64,000 nucleotides of DNA from Gorsachius magnificus (GCA_034008185.1 CM067082.1:125303988-125367987); one strand, 5' to 3'. Counted from the stretch's first letter, positions 24,276-37,568 are shown. A program made the numbers and translations. Notes: generated from the sequence alone by a model not told the origin.

Positions 24276-27200
24276 GCTTTGCACTCATGCATGTACTTGC
24301 ACTCATGTATTTAAATACATGTTTTAGAGATAAACCCTCATAAAATATCTGAAGAACATCAGCATTTCAAAAGTATTTTTAAAAGTCAAGGTGTTAGATG
24401 ACATCAGGTAACAGTCCTGAGTAGGCTGGAAATTTGTTAAGGACTGATTTCTGAGGTACCATATTAGTAATTTGCAGACCTTACCTGCAGGGTAGGACCT
24501 CAGATCAAACTCAGAAGGGAACCCAGCAAGACATGAGTAAAAGGTAAGCTTTCCCTCAGAGTGATGTCCTATGCAGGAGAGGGAAAACATCAAGGCAGGA
24601 GTCTTGCTCAAAGTTTTGATCCCAGATTATGGCTGACAGCCTAAGAATTTCCTAAATGAATGAAAATGAGTGTTTCCTTGGAGCTTATGAACGGGTGTGG
24701 CTCAAGTTTGGCTTTTCAAGTATTCGTTTCAGAATATAAGAACAATGTTTACACTTTGCAGCTTATAATTTTTTTTTCCTTCTTACTTCCATATAACAGC
24801 AATCTAGTAATTTGATGACACCTAACAGACTTTCCCATACTTTTCTTCAGGGTTGTCATCTTCCTTTTGTAGGATCCAAAATCCTCAAACTGGATGAAGC
24901 TACTGAGGTTTTTTGAATGCTCCTTTGCTAAGCTGTCAGGGCTACTGTGGGACAGGCTGGTCTGAAATTAAAAAAATGAGGACAGGTCCTGGATCCAAAT
25001 GCACATAAATGAGAGTATCCTCAGAACAGGAACCCACCTACCTACTCTGATCCCGCCTGTTATGTCTTCCCTTTCATATTATTTTTTATTCACTGTACCA
25101 GTTGAAGGTCATCCAAGGTGAGAAGTATTGAATATGCAAATTTGGAAGTTTGTTGGATTATTGAAGGCAAGATGCAGAATAGGACACATCCCATTGAAAG
25201 TTACAGTGAAGACAGTGAGAAAATATATACCACAAACACCACCTATTAATCAAGAGAAAGTGTGTGAATGTTTTAAGGGACAGATGGGAAGGAGTATAAA
25301 TGAGAAAAGGAAACAGTGAGGCAGTTGTAAAGTGGCGTAGCTGAGGTTCAGTGAACACTCCTGGCCAAAGCAGACGGCAGGGCAGAAATTTCTGAAGGGT
25401 CCTGTAGCATGTAGTATTCTTCTGACCAGGACATTATCAGAAGCATGACATAACATAATGCAGTCCTGTGTAGTCCTGGGGAGGAACAGGGGCTTAGTAC
25501 CCTTACAACATTGCTTCACAGTGTTCCATTACAAGAAAGAGTGGAAATTCATTAAAACACATGGTGGTCCAAAATGTGCACAGAAGGCAGTCACAGAAGG
25601 AGTTACTTTTATTAGGAGTAAAATTTTCTGTGTAATATAATATTTCCCAGCCTCACTACCAAAAGAGCAAGAAGAATCTAAATGGAAAATGTAACTGCAT
25701 TCAGTGTGCCACATTTGTGTGCACATGCACACACACTCACTGATTATGTACTCAGAAAATGGGGAAAGAGGTTAACACATGGGAAATATGCTGTATAAAA
25801 ACTTATTAGCAAGGGCTACTCAACATCTGTGGAAAAGTTGACAAATTCTGTAATAATGGTTCTATTATATTAAAAGATTGTTGGTTTGTTGGTTTTTGTT
25901 TTTTTTTTTTTAAATTTGCAAGCAGCTACTTGGGATTATTTAATAGCATAAAGGAGCCATTGCATTGGAGAATATAAATATTTCAAAGCAGGGGCCATAA
26001 TGGCAGATAAAGGCTATAAAGGGTTACATCCTGGTGCTACTCATTTTAGTATGCACATTCTCACTGGCTTCAGCCACAGCAGTTCTTACCATAGAGACAT
26101 CCATTCCTCACACTGAATCAGTGAGTCCTTTTCCCTCTCTAGTTTTACTTCCATGATGACAAAATGGGCTCAGGAGCATCAGGTTATGGGACTACACTCA
26201 TGGCAACCTCCATACTGTTCCCTGCTGTTCCCTACAGTGTTTCCTCTGCAGCGTCATTTAAAATGTAGGTTTCTGATTGCTCATCACAACACATTTTTAC
26301 CATTTCTGTATCAATTTCCTAAGTTCAGCAGCTGTATCATTCCACCAGAAATTCTCTGAGCTCTGGAAGTAACTTGTTTGGTTTTTTGATTAATAATGTT
26401 TTTATTACATTCAAATCATTTGGATGGAAAAGTGATGGTGGAATTTGTGATAATTAATGCTTATAAGGAAGTGGAAGAGACTGTTAATCATGTTTTTCAG
26501 TACATGTTTGCTTAGTTCTATCTTTTTGTTTTACAAGTGAGTAGTATGTATGATGACAATCAAAAATCCTGCATAGTCAGATTGCTTGGCATTCATCTGC
26601 TTTCTAATAGAACCCACAACCTCTAAGGCAAATAATTACCCTGAGCAGCAAACCACATAGTTTTAATGCCACTCTGGCACTGCTGGAAAGCAAATTTGGT
26701 AGCGAACTGATTTATTGTTTCATAAAGTCCCAGAAGATTCCCAGGTATATGTGTGCTTCATTATTCATAGAACTTTTTCTTTGACAGATTTGAATGGTAA
26801 TGCAGTTTTCTGTAGGTTCAGGGTTGCTTTTGAGTTCATGTTTGCAAATCTGCAGTCTGGCCTTTGTTAGTAGATTTATGATAAGCTTTTTGTCCAGCGT
26901 AAGTATAATATTCAGTATGCACATTTTTATATACCAATGACTGTACTATTTTAGCAGATAGGTTTTCTTTAGATTTTATCTCTCATTCACCCACATACCC
27001 CATAATGCTCTACTTTCCACCAAAAACATATTTAATGTTTCATTGAGATACATCTATGCGTTGAAATCTTTGTTACACGGGAGAGTTTCAGGCCAGTCAT
27101 TAGTTAAAGCCCTGCAGAAATATTGGCTGGGTGTAAGACATATTTAAAGTTTCTTATCTATAGTGCTCTGTTAGTGAAAGTGATCCTATCTCCTCATGGG

Positions 27201-30200
27201 TATGTTTCTGTTTTGTTATCTTCCTGAGGAAAAAGGTAAAGGCCTTTTATATTTGCTAGTGCCAAGGACAGTGAAGAGGCTGAGTGACTGCAAAGTACAA
27301 TAGTTCAATTTGCACTAATATAGAGATGTGGTGGGTTTGAATTAGCAGAGTGCACAAGCCTGAAGGCTTTTCTTTCAGGGTCCATTGCAGTATCTGGAAG
27401 AAAACTCAAATTCTTGTCTTCTCCCATCAAAGTCAAAAGACTACTTACCTGTAAAGCTATTTGTTATAAGAACTCCATCCCATCTGACTGCTTACCCTAA
27501 GACAGTGGGAGACTCTTCTGTCAGGAGAACATTTGAGATATGAATAGACCTGCTGACTGCTTTTACAAAAAAAGCAAACAATTTTTGTGCGCTAAGAGAA
27601 GAAATACTGTGACCATCACAAATTGTGGAATGAACTCTAGATAGGGGTGTCAAACTTCTCTCTTTTTAAGATGAGATCTTTGTAACCCAACTTAGGGGGA
27701 CAGGTAATTACTTTTCAGCCACTGAGATATTATTTCACAGACTATCACTTTCACAAAATATTTTTTTTTTTTTAGAAAAGGCTCTAATCTGGCAAAGAAC
27801 TTGAGCTTATGTATTTGAAGTGTTTCATTGATTTGCAGACAATGGATGAAATAATGATACCAGCAAAGTCAATATCAAATATTGTCTCATGCTAAAATTG
27901 TTGGACTGAGCCTTCTGTTGGTGAGTTGTTTGTCAAGAACATTGTAAGCAATTGATAATAAAAAGCTTCTTTGCTATCCTAGTCTTCCTGAATTGGTGAT
28001 ATTTTTAACTTTCTGATGGGATTCAGTTTCAAGCTACAAGGCATATAAAACACCTAAATGCCCAATTAGTCAGCAAATGGCATGTTAATTCCCCATCCCC
28101 AGTCCCTACCAGTGGAACTTCTATTGATATATTCATCAGTAGCATTTCTTTGCTGTATTTATTTGCCATCATTTTGCTTTCCTGACTTCAAAGACAGAGG
28201 GGTAGAAGGATTTTCATCATTCTTTTCTCAGAGCTGAGCACAGGAAATGGAGGATCTGTGCATTTTATCCACTTGGCGTCTGTGTCACTATGGCACTGGG
28301 GGAGGAAGAAATGCCATGATATTTAAAACTGAAAGTCCTAGACAAGTAGATGAGCCAAGAAAGGATAACTAAGAATTCACCCTAAAATGAAAGTTTGCTT
28401 TTCATTGTGATTGCGTTGGGGAGAGGGGGAGAATTGAAGTTTGCTATAAGACTCCAGGTTAAAAACTAATAGAGCTGTGCATCTGGAATCTGATTCAGGT
28501 CCCACTGAAATCAGTGAAAGGAGTCTTGATGTTGGCTTTACTGGACATAGGTTCATCATGTTCCTTAGTGATAATCTCTATCCTACTAATTAATTAATTA
28601 ATTTAAGCTATAAGGGATGATGAGACTAATTTAGCTGTTGTGATTTTACTATGTTTCTGAATCACAGGATACAATGAAAAGTGTATGATGGTATCTCATT
28701 CGCACCATTTGACTCATGAGACCAACATTCTCTAAAGTACTGCTGTGTTTTCGGACCCCATATCCCATCTTCAGTATGATATTTAGACAACTAAGAACCT
28801 AACTACGAAAAATGAAGTCAAGATACCTCCATTGTTTGAGTGACTTGGAGTGTAGTTCTGTAATTTCTACTCTCTTAATTGCTGTCAGTCTCATCTCAGC
28901 ATGCTTCACTTTGGTTTTTCAGTCTAAACCAAAATTAACTATCTAGTCTCCCATAGCAGTCAATGAAGAGTGGCAAGAAAATCCTTGGACATAAATAGAC
29001 ATTTAATACCAGAGAGGAAAATCTTCTGCTGGAAATGGCTATCTTTCTCTGTTAGTGGCTGAGGAGGATTTGGTGACTACCCTCAACCAGACAGCTAACT
29101 TCTAGACAGCTAAAATTAGAGGACATGAAACTAAACCTTAGTGTATATGAGATGAAATAATTCAGAGTTGAGTTTACCCATTTTCTGGTTTTCAAGTGAT
29201 TTATATTACCCACCTAATGCCCCTTCAGGTGTGTTTGACTAGAGCAATATATTTGCTTAAAGAGGCAAGAAAGATCATTCTAAAATATATCCTGAATAGT
29301 ACTTTGCACAAAGTCCTTCTTCCCTACTGTGAAATCCTGTATTTCTATATGAATTCTAACTTTGATTAGCTCTGTTTCAATACCTTTATTCCTGTAAGCC
29401 ATTTATACTGTACTGGGAGTCAATTTCTTACCTTAAAAATTTTACAAAACTTGATTGTAAATTTTTTTGTAGTTCTTAAGGGATTAAATGAAGTAAGGTG
29501 AATCTATTTTTTCTTTAGGCCACATTTCAGCAGTGGGATAGAAGTAGGTTTGGCTAATGCACATATAATAGTTTTTACATTTTTATAAACACTTTTTGTC
29601 AGATTCGTCTACACATTCCTGAAAGAAATGCAAAAAAAAGAAATCCCCTCATATTTAAATTCGATTTGCAGATTAATGGAGGACAATTTTTAGGAAACCA
29701 GTCAGTTCATGAAAAACAGATATCCTGAGACAGTCACTGATATACCATCTTTTACATTGGATTACTTCTTTTCTTCACCTTGGACACTCCAAATATTAAT
29801 GCCTAATTTCCATAAATAATTTCCTTCCTCTTCATATACTCTTTGATAATTTCTTTCATCATATATTTTAGGCTAAGATGTTTTAATGACACTCAGGTTT
29901 TCCATGATGAATATTGCCCTCCAACATTGCATTTCCAAGAATCTTTCCTTCAGTTATTTTCTATAGATAAACTTATGAACTTTTCATTCTTTGGACTTGT
30001 GATTCTCAGCATCATCCCTCAGAAGGTCTTCAGAAAGGTTTGAATTATTGCACATATACATTAAAAAAAAATAGCTAAATAATATTAAAGTTCCAAAGTC
30101 CAATGGTAGATTTTGGTCAGAAAATATATGTCTTCTTGTGAAGAATTTTGCTACTGTTCGGTTTGTTCTGAAAAGTGATGAAAATTTAAAGAAATTCTCT

Positions 30201-30312
30201 GCAAAAGATGATATCCTCTCAGATAAGGGCGGTCTGTCTGAACACTGCTCCAAGACTGCACACTCATTGATCCTTAAAGTCAACCTAATACAATGAACTG
30301 AGAAATAGAGTG
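24276..30312. other. Intergenic unique sequence, 6 kb
   Basis: AT-rich, without a supported gene. A T-tract lies near 25898-25911 and a (TTAA)n run at 28587-28604. All open frames are under 100 codons apart from one 117-codon frame that runs into the next LTR. No recognised transposon. Confidence 0.65.
28587..28604. repeat. (TAAT)n microsatellite
   Basis: Four consecutive TAAT units. Besides being a simple repeat it contains overlapping TAAT homeodomain cores, but nothing else supports a regulatory role. Confidence 0.8.
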
Positions 30313-30904
30313 TGTCGTGGTTTAACCCGGCTGGCAACTAAGCAACACGCAGCCGCTTGCTCACTCCCCCCCTCCCTCAGTGGGATGGGGGACAAAATCG
30401 GGAAGGAGAAAAAAGGTTAGAGCCGTGGGCTGAGATAAAGACAGTTTAATAAGAGAAAATATTAATAATAGTAATAATGAGAATGGTAACAGAATATACA
30501 GAATATACAAAACGAATGATGCACAACACACTTGCTCACCACCCGCCGACCGATGCCCAGCCCATCCCGAGCAGCAATCACTCTCTGAGCCACGATCAGT
30601 CCCTGAGCAGCAATCGCTCTTCCCGCAACTGACCGACCAACTCCCACCGAGCATGACGTTATATAGTATGGAATAGCTCTTTGGACAGTTTGGGTTAGCT
30701 GTCCTAACTGTGTTCCCTCCCAGCTTGTTATGCACCTGGCCGAGCAGGAGAAGCTCAAAAAGTCCTTGACTAGTCTGAACACTACTTGGCAACAACTAAA
30801 AACATCAGCGTGTTACCAACATTCTTCTGGTACTAAATCCAAAACACAGCACTATGCTAGCTACTGTGAAGAAAATTACCTCTATCTCAGCCGAAACCAG
30901 GACA
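30313..30904 (+). mobile_element. Solo LTR (ERV type), TSD GAGTG
   Basis: The 592-bp element starts TGTCGTGGTTTAACCC and ends GAAACCAGGACA. The terminal 11 bp form an inverted repeat with one mismatch (TGTCGTGGTTT against TGTCCTGGTTT). Identical 5-bp GAGTG copies flank it at 30308-30312 and 30905-30909, so the whole insertion is intact and is a solo LTR. It holds an AT-rich A/TAATA stretch at about 30448-30485 and a TATATAG near 30660. Open frames inside it (106-144 codons on the minus strand) are low-complexity artefacts. Orientation is provisional. This is the better preserved of the two copies of this family in the window. Confidence 0.92.
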
Positions 30905-31142
30905 GAGTGAAAACATGAGTGGAGTATCATTATGCCTGGTCATCCAAAATCTTTCAAGACTGGTGGAGAGAGAAATGTTAGAAGAAACCATCCTCCTCCA
31001 GTGAAGTTTGTTGCTTCAAAGAATTTGTATTTAAGATTGAGATGTCTGTTCATATTCCAGTTTATGTGGGTTTAAGCCCAAAGAGATTCAAATGCATATT
31101 TCACACTTAGCCATCAGGCTCCTACAAGCAGGGTTGATCAGC

Positions 31143-31857
31143 TGTCCTATCCCACATAGTGGGTTGCAAGACGAGTGAATCTTTTTGATCTCCTGAGGGT
31201 TTATGTACTGACAAAAAGCCAATCTCTGCTTGGCAGAACCATGGGGCTGGTAGAGTCATGACAATGGCTCAGAGGAACAATCTAACTGGTTATTTTGTTA
31301 ACTGGCAAACTTAATGAACTGGCAAACTTAACAAGCGAACAAAGGCAACTTGGCAATGGAACTATTTTCTGCACAACCCGTTGCAAATTGTCCAAAACTT
31401 ATATGTGTAAATATATAATAGAGAAATGAAGAAAGAGAGGGGTGAGAAAAGGAAAAGAGAAGAGAGGAAGATAAAGAAAGGGGAGGTATCACCATGCTTG
31501 GATCCCACATTGTTGCCTTGCGGATCAGTCTAAATCCGTAGGTGATTGGTCAACAAGGCAGAACATACGTGCTCATTCTTATATAGTCTCATTAGTCCAA
31601 GACCACTCCTGTGGTGGCAAACATCTTGCTTCTGCACAGTCAGGTGTTCTAGAGAGTTCTTGAATTGGGTCGGGGGTGTTGGTGGGGCAGTGAGGGTCCT
31701 TGGCGACCACATGCTCCCCCTGTGAATACCTGTTGACCAGCACATGCTCAGTTGCCGCCTACCAGAAGAAGCTCACTCTGCCCTTCTCTGGTCCCCCTCT
31801 GTCTGTGCAAATTGTTTGAGACAAGGAAATATCTGACTGCCCAGTCAGTCTTAGACA
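31143..31857 (-). mobile_element. Probable solo LTR, TSD TCAGC
   Basis: A 715-bp segment begins TGTCCTATCC and ends CTTAGACA, giving TGTC...GACA termini like the two other LTRs. It is flanked by a perfect 5-bp direct repeat TCAGC (31138-31142 and 31858-31862). On the minus strand it contains a strong TATA box, TATATAAG, at 31578-31585. The interior shows no similarity to the TGTCGTGG family. No polyadenylation signal was found where expected, so the minus orientation and LTR status rest on the termini, the duplication and the TATA box. Confidence 0.55.
31300..31333. repeat. 17-bp tandem duplication
   Basis: Two adjacent copies of a 17-bp unit beginning AACTGGCAAACTTAA differ only in the last two bases. 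It lies inside the probable 31143-31857 LTR, where short tandem duplications are common. Confidence 0.8.
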
Positions 31858-31862
31858 TCAGC

Positions 31863-34690
31863 CACCTTTCCTATAGGAAGTATTCCCTTACAGAAGTCAA
31901 TTCAGGATTCGCAGGACCACCTAGAAGGACTGTGACTGAGTAGTTTAATTTTTAAGGTTCTTCTCTGGTAGGCAGAGTCTTAGGCTTTGGTGCTTTCTCT
32001 CAACATTATGTATTTTGTGCAATGGTTGCTTCATGTAAAAACCAACAGCATTTCTCCTATTACCACTCAGAGACAACTGCTTTTTCCCAGGCAATGCATG
32101 AGAAGTGTAATGCTTAGCTCTGGCTTCTCGATTCCGCTGTGGAAATTGCCTACAGTTATGAGCAGCAGCCTCTACCACATAATGCCAAAGGCTTTCAGCT
32201 GGACCTTACCCTGGGTTAGGCATTAGCTGCCCCACTGCAATAGTCTCAGGCTGATGATAAATTATTAATTCCATGAAAGTTTATCAGGTGGTTTGACATG
32301 GAAGGTGGGCTGGATCTCACACTGCTTTGGGAGACAACACATAGTGCTACATCCACGGGGACTGAGTCTACTTGTCCCTCAGCAGAGCAAGGCTGGATGC
32401 AGAGAAGGGGCAAGGCAGCCTCTTCTTTCCACTTTGACCACCCTCATTCAGAGATGGGGTGAACTGGCAGGAGGTGGCCCCCACCAAGGGGGCACCAGCT
32501 CCTCTCCTCCCCAGCATGCCCAGGAGCTCTCGGGGTGCTGAGGCTCCCAAAGTCAGGTTAGTTAATCTCTCCCTTGTGCAAGCTGTGCCTTCACTGCTAG
32601 TCCTAACCTTAACTCTTTGGCTCTGGACAGAAATTTGGTGTAGAGAGGTCAGGACTAAGCCAATTTGAACTTGAAACCAAGTATTTAGATCCTGAGGGAT
32701 GCAGGGATGGGGGGGAGGCAGGGGGGTGAAACGACTGCTGTCATGAAACCCCATAAAAATATTTACAAGACACAGCTAATCTCAAGATAACATTTTTTGG
32801 CCATTGTAAAACTGACTCATCAGTATAATGGAGTGTATTTTTGGTTACTTTATTTTAACTTTCTTTTTTACAGTTAATATTTACCAAGTCTCTGGGGCCT
32901 AAAATTACCTCACCCTTTTGCTTCAGGTCTACAGCTGCAGTTTCTTGCCTCACCATAGAAACGCCTGGAATGCAGCGTTGTGTTTCCTTTTCTGTTAGGA
33001 AAATAAGGGAAGCTGAAGTAGCAACTACCACCAAGAGGCAGATAAATGCCTTCATAAATGACTAATTAATATCTTAAAACTACATTACTGGGCGGAATGT
33101 GGGTGACTTTTAGGTACTTTGATACTCCAACAAGCAATAAGTCAGCTTCAGCATCTGGGTATCTTACTGTGTCCTCAGAAAATATGTTTATTTGGGTTTA
33201 TCAGATCAACAACAGCTAAAATTCATGTTTTGTAGTTAGTCTGGAGAAGAACTGTTTGGCTTTTCAAAGCAGCCAGTGATTGTAAGGTTTTCTTCATCTG
33301 AAAATTCAACATAAAACCTACAGGAGATTTGAATTTCAACTAGTCAAGTTGAGGCCCCAGACACTAAGGCACTGAAAATCTGGAGTTCTTTTGGAAAATC
33401 TTGGCCCCTTTTCATTTAAAGAATTCTTAAGCAGAGTGAAAGCTGCATCTCTCTGAGCCAAGAATTATATCTTTTGAGCCACGCCAAGAAATGAGGTAGA
33501 AAAAGATGAAAAACTTTGTAGTCCCACAGTTGATAGGACTTGGCTTTGAAATTGCTTCTGTGATCCTTCCCATTACAGTGCCGTATGACTGGAAGGAACT
33601 ATAAATACTGATAACTTTCAATAGTGCACAATGGCATCTTTTTATTGCTTCTGTTACTATACATGAAAATCACAGTAACCACAATGTCATATTCTTTATT
33701 TTGGGGATAGAGGTTATTTTTATACTTTGCATTTGAATGCAGAAGTGTTACTAACTGCTGTTTGTCTTTTGGCAACATTGTTATAACTTAAGCCTGACAA
33801 AGTTATTACTCAGTTATGAAGACAGGACTTGGACATGTAGTGAGTGCTGATATCAGAGCATAGTACCATGGAAAATTAGTTTCCTAGGAACATAAAACAC
33901 AGCTCATTATTTACCTAGTCTCAGAGTTTAATATGGGGCAATGACATATATTGCCATATTAGATGATCTGTAGCTGTTTATAACAGATTATTCGTATGAG
34001 GGTTGCCTGAAGAAAAAATGGAGAAAATACATTAACTATCTATCTGTGACATTATTTCACCCTAGTTAGAACTGGGCTTATGCTTCTCTCCTGAGCATAT
34101 AACCTACCGCCCTCAGAGGTACAAAGGGTCAGTGTCAGATTGAAGGAGCACTGCAAATGAGATCTGCATTTAGAGCTGTATAACTTGCTTTAATCATAGC
34201 ATGGTCAATGGCCTCAATGTGCAGTACAACAGAATACAGCCACGCAGCTAAAGCTCTCCTGCTCTTCTTACCTGTTGGATGGATATTGCTGTCAATGAAC
34301 AAAGAGCATCTGTTCTCCTTGTAATTCTGCTTTTGAACCATTGTAAATTTCCAAACCATTATATAAAGATAAACTAAAACAGAAGTCAGGCTGGGCTGGA
34401 CATTACAGGGGTCCAAGAGCTGATTCACTTTCTTGTCTCAAAAGCAGCAACATCTGTCAAAGGAGCAAGATAGACAGCTGCAAGCAGCAAGATATTCTAA
34501 ATTTAATCTACTACCTCACACGTGTTAGAGTCTGCCTTTTTTTTTTTTCTGGGCAGAGCCTGTCTTTGGCTTTGCCTTTGGTTTGTCTTAATCAAACTCA
34601 ACTCCAACAATGCAAATTCCTGTTTATTATAGTGACGGTAAGTGTGGAGTAGTGGAGAAATGCATAATGGCTTGGTGTTATGAAAACTCT
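31863..34690. other. Intergenic sequence with a GC-richer patch
   Basis: No gene supported. Between about 32290 and 32760 the sequence is noticeably GC-richer than its surroundings and includes G-runs near 32708-32728. Frames of up to 128 codons there on both strands have no recognisable motif and overlap each other. The remainder is AT-rich unique DNA. Confidence 0.6.
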
Positions 34691-34829
34691 GCACCCTGGA
34701 AATGTTCAAGGTTAGGTTGGGCTCTGAGCAGCCTGATCTATTGAAGATGACCTTGCTCATTGCAGGGGAGGGTGGGCTGGATGATCTTTAAAGGTCCCTT
34801 CCAACCCAAACTGCTCTATAATTCTATGA
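34691..34829 (+). mobile_element. CR1 LINE, very short 3' end
   Basis: About 140 bp of CR1 3' end. It shows ACCCTGGAAATGTTCAAGG (ORF2 C-terminus), GGCTCTGAGCAGCCTGATCTA, GGGCTGGATGATCTTTAAAGG, then CCTTCCAACCCAAACTG and a degenerate ATTCTATGA tail. It resembles the 3259-3877 copy (both have CTCTGAGCARCCTGATCTA), so both belong to the same subfamily. Confidence 0.88.
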
Positions 34830-35767
34830 ATGTCAGAAAAGCTCTTTTCAATAAATATGGATCCCTGAGCCACAAATGTCAATGTGACCATACTATTAGT
34901 CGTCTCCATTTTTATCCACCATGAAAGCTAGCATAGGGCGGTGGTTTCACAGGACAGTTGACTAGATCTCAACATTTCATTGACAGAAACAATACAAAGG
35001 AGTTGCTGTAGCACATCAATCTACTTAACATGTTATATCTTTATTCAGGTGGCTGGGGCAGGCAGAAGAGGCTTAGAAGACCCAAGGCTAATACACTTAC
35101 ATTGGCAAACCAGGACCTCAAACATAACATCAGTAGAGTAGTTTAGGTTTGCAAAACAAATCAGAATATGATTGGGGAGGGTGGTGTGGGGGAGGGTGGG
35201 TGGGTGTTTTTTAAATTAATAATTTAATGGTAAGAAATGTCTCATTACATAAAGACAATATTAAAAATGTAGAATCAATAAGGTGGAAGAGAATTTACTG
35301 TTCCCACTGTTCAAAGGGTTGAATATTTACATAAACATAAAGAGGTGAAGCAAGCACTGGTATCAACTTCTAAGTCAGCTGGATCAGATCACTGTTTTCA
35401 CTCTGTAATAAACATCTCATATTGAACATAATTACCTATGATGTCTACAGCACTGCCAGCTACACTGTAACTCAAGTCACTCCATAGCTTGCTTGCCAAA
35501 ACTGTTAAAAGATGTCTTTTGTAATGTACCATATTTTAGTCCAGGGGAGAGGGTAAAGAAACCACACTATATGAAATAATGTATCCTATTTTCACACAGT
35601 CCTGGACTGAAATATTCTTATTTTGTACATAAAGCATATGATCTTATTTCCACTGGAGCTGAAAGCAAAAACAAAGCAAAACCATTCTGATTTCAGTTCA
35701 AGCAGAACCTAATTCATACTTGGTGTACGTGCATATAAATAGATACCAGCTGACTGAAGCTTTGTCA
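34830..35767. other. Intergenic unique sequence
   Basis: AT-rich DNA with one G-quadruplex motif at 35188-35204. Nothing else seen. Confidence 0.6.
35188..35204 (+). other. G-quadruplex motif
   Basis: Four G-runs (5, 3, 3, 3) separated by single-base loops A, T, T. Single-base loops give the most stable class of predicted quadruplex. It stands in an AT-rich desert and follows further G-runs from 35174. Confidence 0.7.
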
Positions 35768-36641
35768 CATAGAATCACAGAATCATTAAGGTTGGAAAAG
35801 ACTTCCAAGATCATCAAGTCCAACCATGAACCCAACAACCACTATGCCTACTAAACCATGTCCTGAAGTGCTATGTCTACATGTTTTTTGAACACCTCCA
35901 GGGATGGTGACTCCACCACACCTCTGGGCAGCCTGTTCCAGTGCTTCACCACCCTTTCAGTAAAGAAATTTTTCCTAATATCTAACTGAAACCTCCCCTG
36001 GCATGACTTGAGGCCATTTCTTCTCATCCTATTGCTAGTTACTTGGGAGAAGAGACCAATACCCATGTCACTACAGCCTCCTTTCAGGAAGTTGTAGGGG
36101 GCAACAAGGTCTCCCCTCAGCCTCCTTTTCTCCAGACTAAACAATCCCAGTTCCCTCAGATGCTTCTCATTAGACTTGTTCTCCAGACCCTTCACCAGAT
36201 TCACTGCCCTTCTCTGGACATGCTCCAGTACCAGTACTACTTTCTTGTAGTGAAGGACTCAAAACTGAACCCCGTATTTGAGGTGTGGCCTCACCAGGGG
36301 CATGATCACTTCCCTGTTCCTGCTGGCCACGCTATTTCTGATATAAGCCAGGATGCTATTGGCCACCTTGGCCACCTGGGCACACTGCTGGCTCAAGATT
36401 AGCCAGATGTCAACCAGGTCCTTTTCTGCTGGGCAGCTTTCCAGACACTCTTCCCCAAGCCCATAACTCTGCATGGGGTTGTTGTGACCCAAGTGCAGGA
36501 CCCAGCACTTGGTCTTGTTAAACCTCATACAGTTGACCTCCGTCCATCGATCCAGCCTGTCCAGATCCCTCTGTAGGTCCTTCCTACCCTCAAGCAGATC
36601 AACACTCCCACCCAATTTGGTGTCATCTGCAAACTTATTAA
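35768..36641 (-). mobile_element. CR1 LINE, 5'-truncated, conversion candidate
   Basis: This CR1 reads from right to left. It starts at about 36641 just before the FADD catalytic box of reverse transcriptase, runs through the ORF2 C-terminus, and ends at 35768 with an octamer-type tail (antisense CATAGAATCACAGAATCA). Broken coding pieces are at 36259-36615 and 35851-36204, with a TGA stop between them. Positions 35963-36637 read as identical, base for base, to 55552-56226 of the + strand copy, including that stop. The remaining 195 bp at the 3' end are only about 80% alike. The 5' truncation point coincides with the start of the identical tract. Confidence 0.93.
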
Positions 36642-37547
36642 GGTGATCTTCAAAATTCCATACAATTATTCATCCCCATCACCCTCTGTGGTGCTTTTGT
36701 CTAATTACTTCAGACAGAACAAGACAGATAATTGAAAAAATTATCCAAATAATTCAGACAAAATGGAAGAGCCAAAAGCTGTAATAATATGGAGCTGGTA
36801 AAGCTGCCATGTTGCTTCAGACTTGCACTGGACTGTGAATTCTTCTCATCACCAGACACAAAATAAAAGCATCACCTGTTTCTTAATTCCTGTCTTGCTG
36901 TTTGGAAAGCTCAGCACTAGCTAGTCTTAGTCAACAGATTACATCCTCAGTCTCAAAATGGGTTCTTACATGGTTTTGATTTTGTTGACTAATTGATGGA
37001 TAGACAACTCCTTTCTTCTGCAAACCCTTCTTTTTACTGACACGCGTAGCTTATGAAAACACACCACTGGAATATATCTGCGATGCAAAAAGACTAACCC
37101 TGTTTCTCTCTATGGTCCACTTTACATTGGACCCTTATCTTTGTCCCTTGTGTCTCAGAATTACGATAGAGGCTTTGATTACATGACCATTTAGCACTGG
37201 GCAATAGCCAATATTTATCTTATAGATATGAGTTAATTAGGCAGGAGCACAGACATGTTTCCTACACTGATTTCAGTAAGTTATCAGATTGCACAGGTAA
37301 ATTGACATCCAGGCATTTCCCTATCAGAAAGTCCTATCTTAATTCACTTTCACAAGGGACCCAAGATAAGGGTGGTATGAGAAGAAAGATGCAAGAATAC
37401 TGTTGAGAGGAGATCAAGGAAGGGGCCTGAGATTGAAGAAATCTTATCTCTGAGTTTCTTGACCTCTTCTGGCTTAGGTTCCATTCTGAATATTTTATAT
37501 TTGTAGAATTTGGGGCTCAACTTCCTCTTCTGTGCTTTCTTTTCAAC

Positions 37548-37568
37548 AAAATAAAATAAAATAAAATA
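37548..37568. repeat. (AAAAT)n microsatellite
   Basis: Four pentamer units of AAAAT followed by AC. A simple repeat without an attached retroelement. Confidence 0.85.

Noticed and set aside
30361..30795. 106-144-codon minus-strand frames
   Set aside because: They lie within a solo LTR, which has no coding capacity in this family, and their sequence is low complexity.
36043..36402. 119-codon + strand frame, with an identical twin at 55787-56146 on the minus strand
   Set aside because: It is antisense to CR1 ORF2. The perfect match between the two only reflects the shared 675-bp CR1 tract and is not a conserved gene pair.
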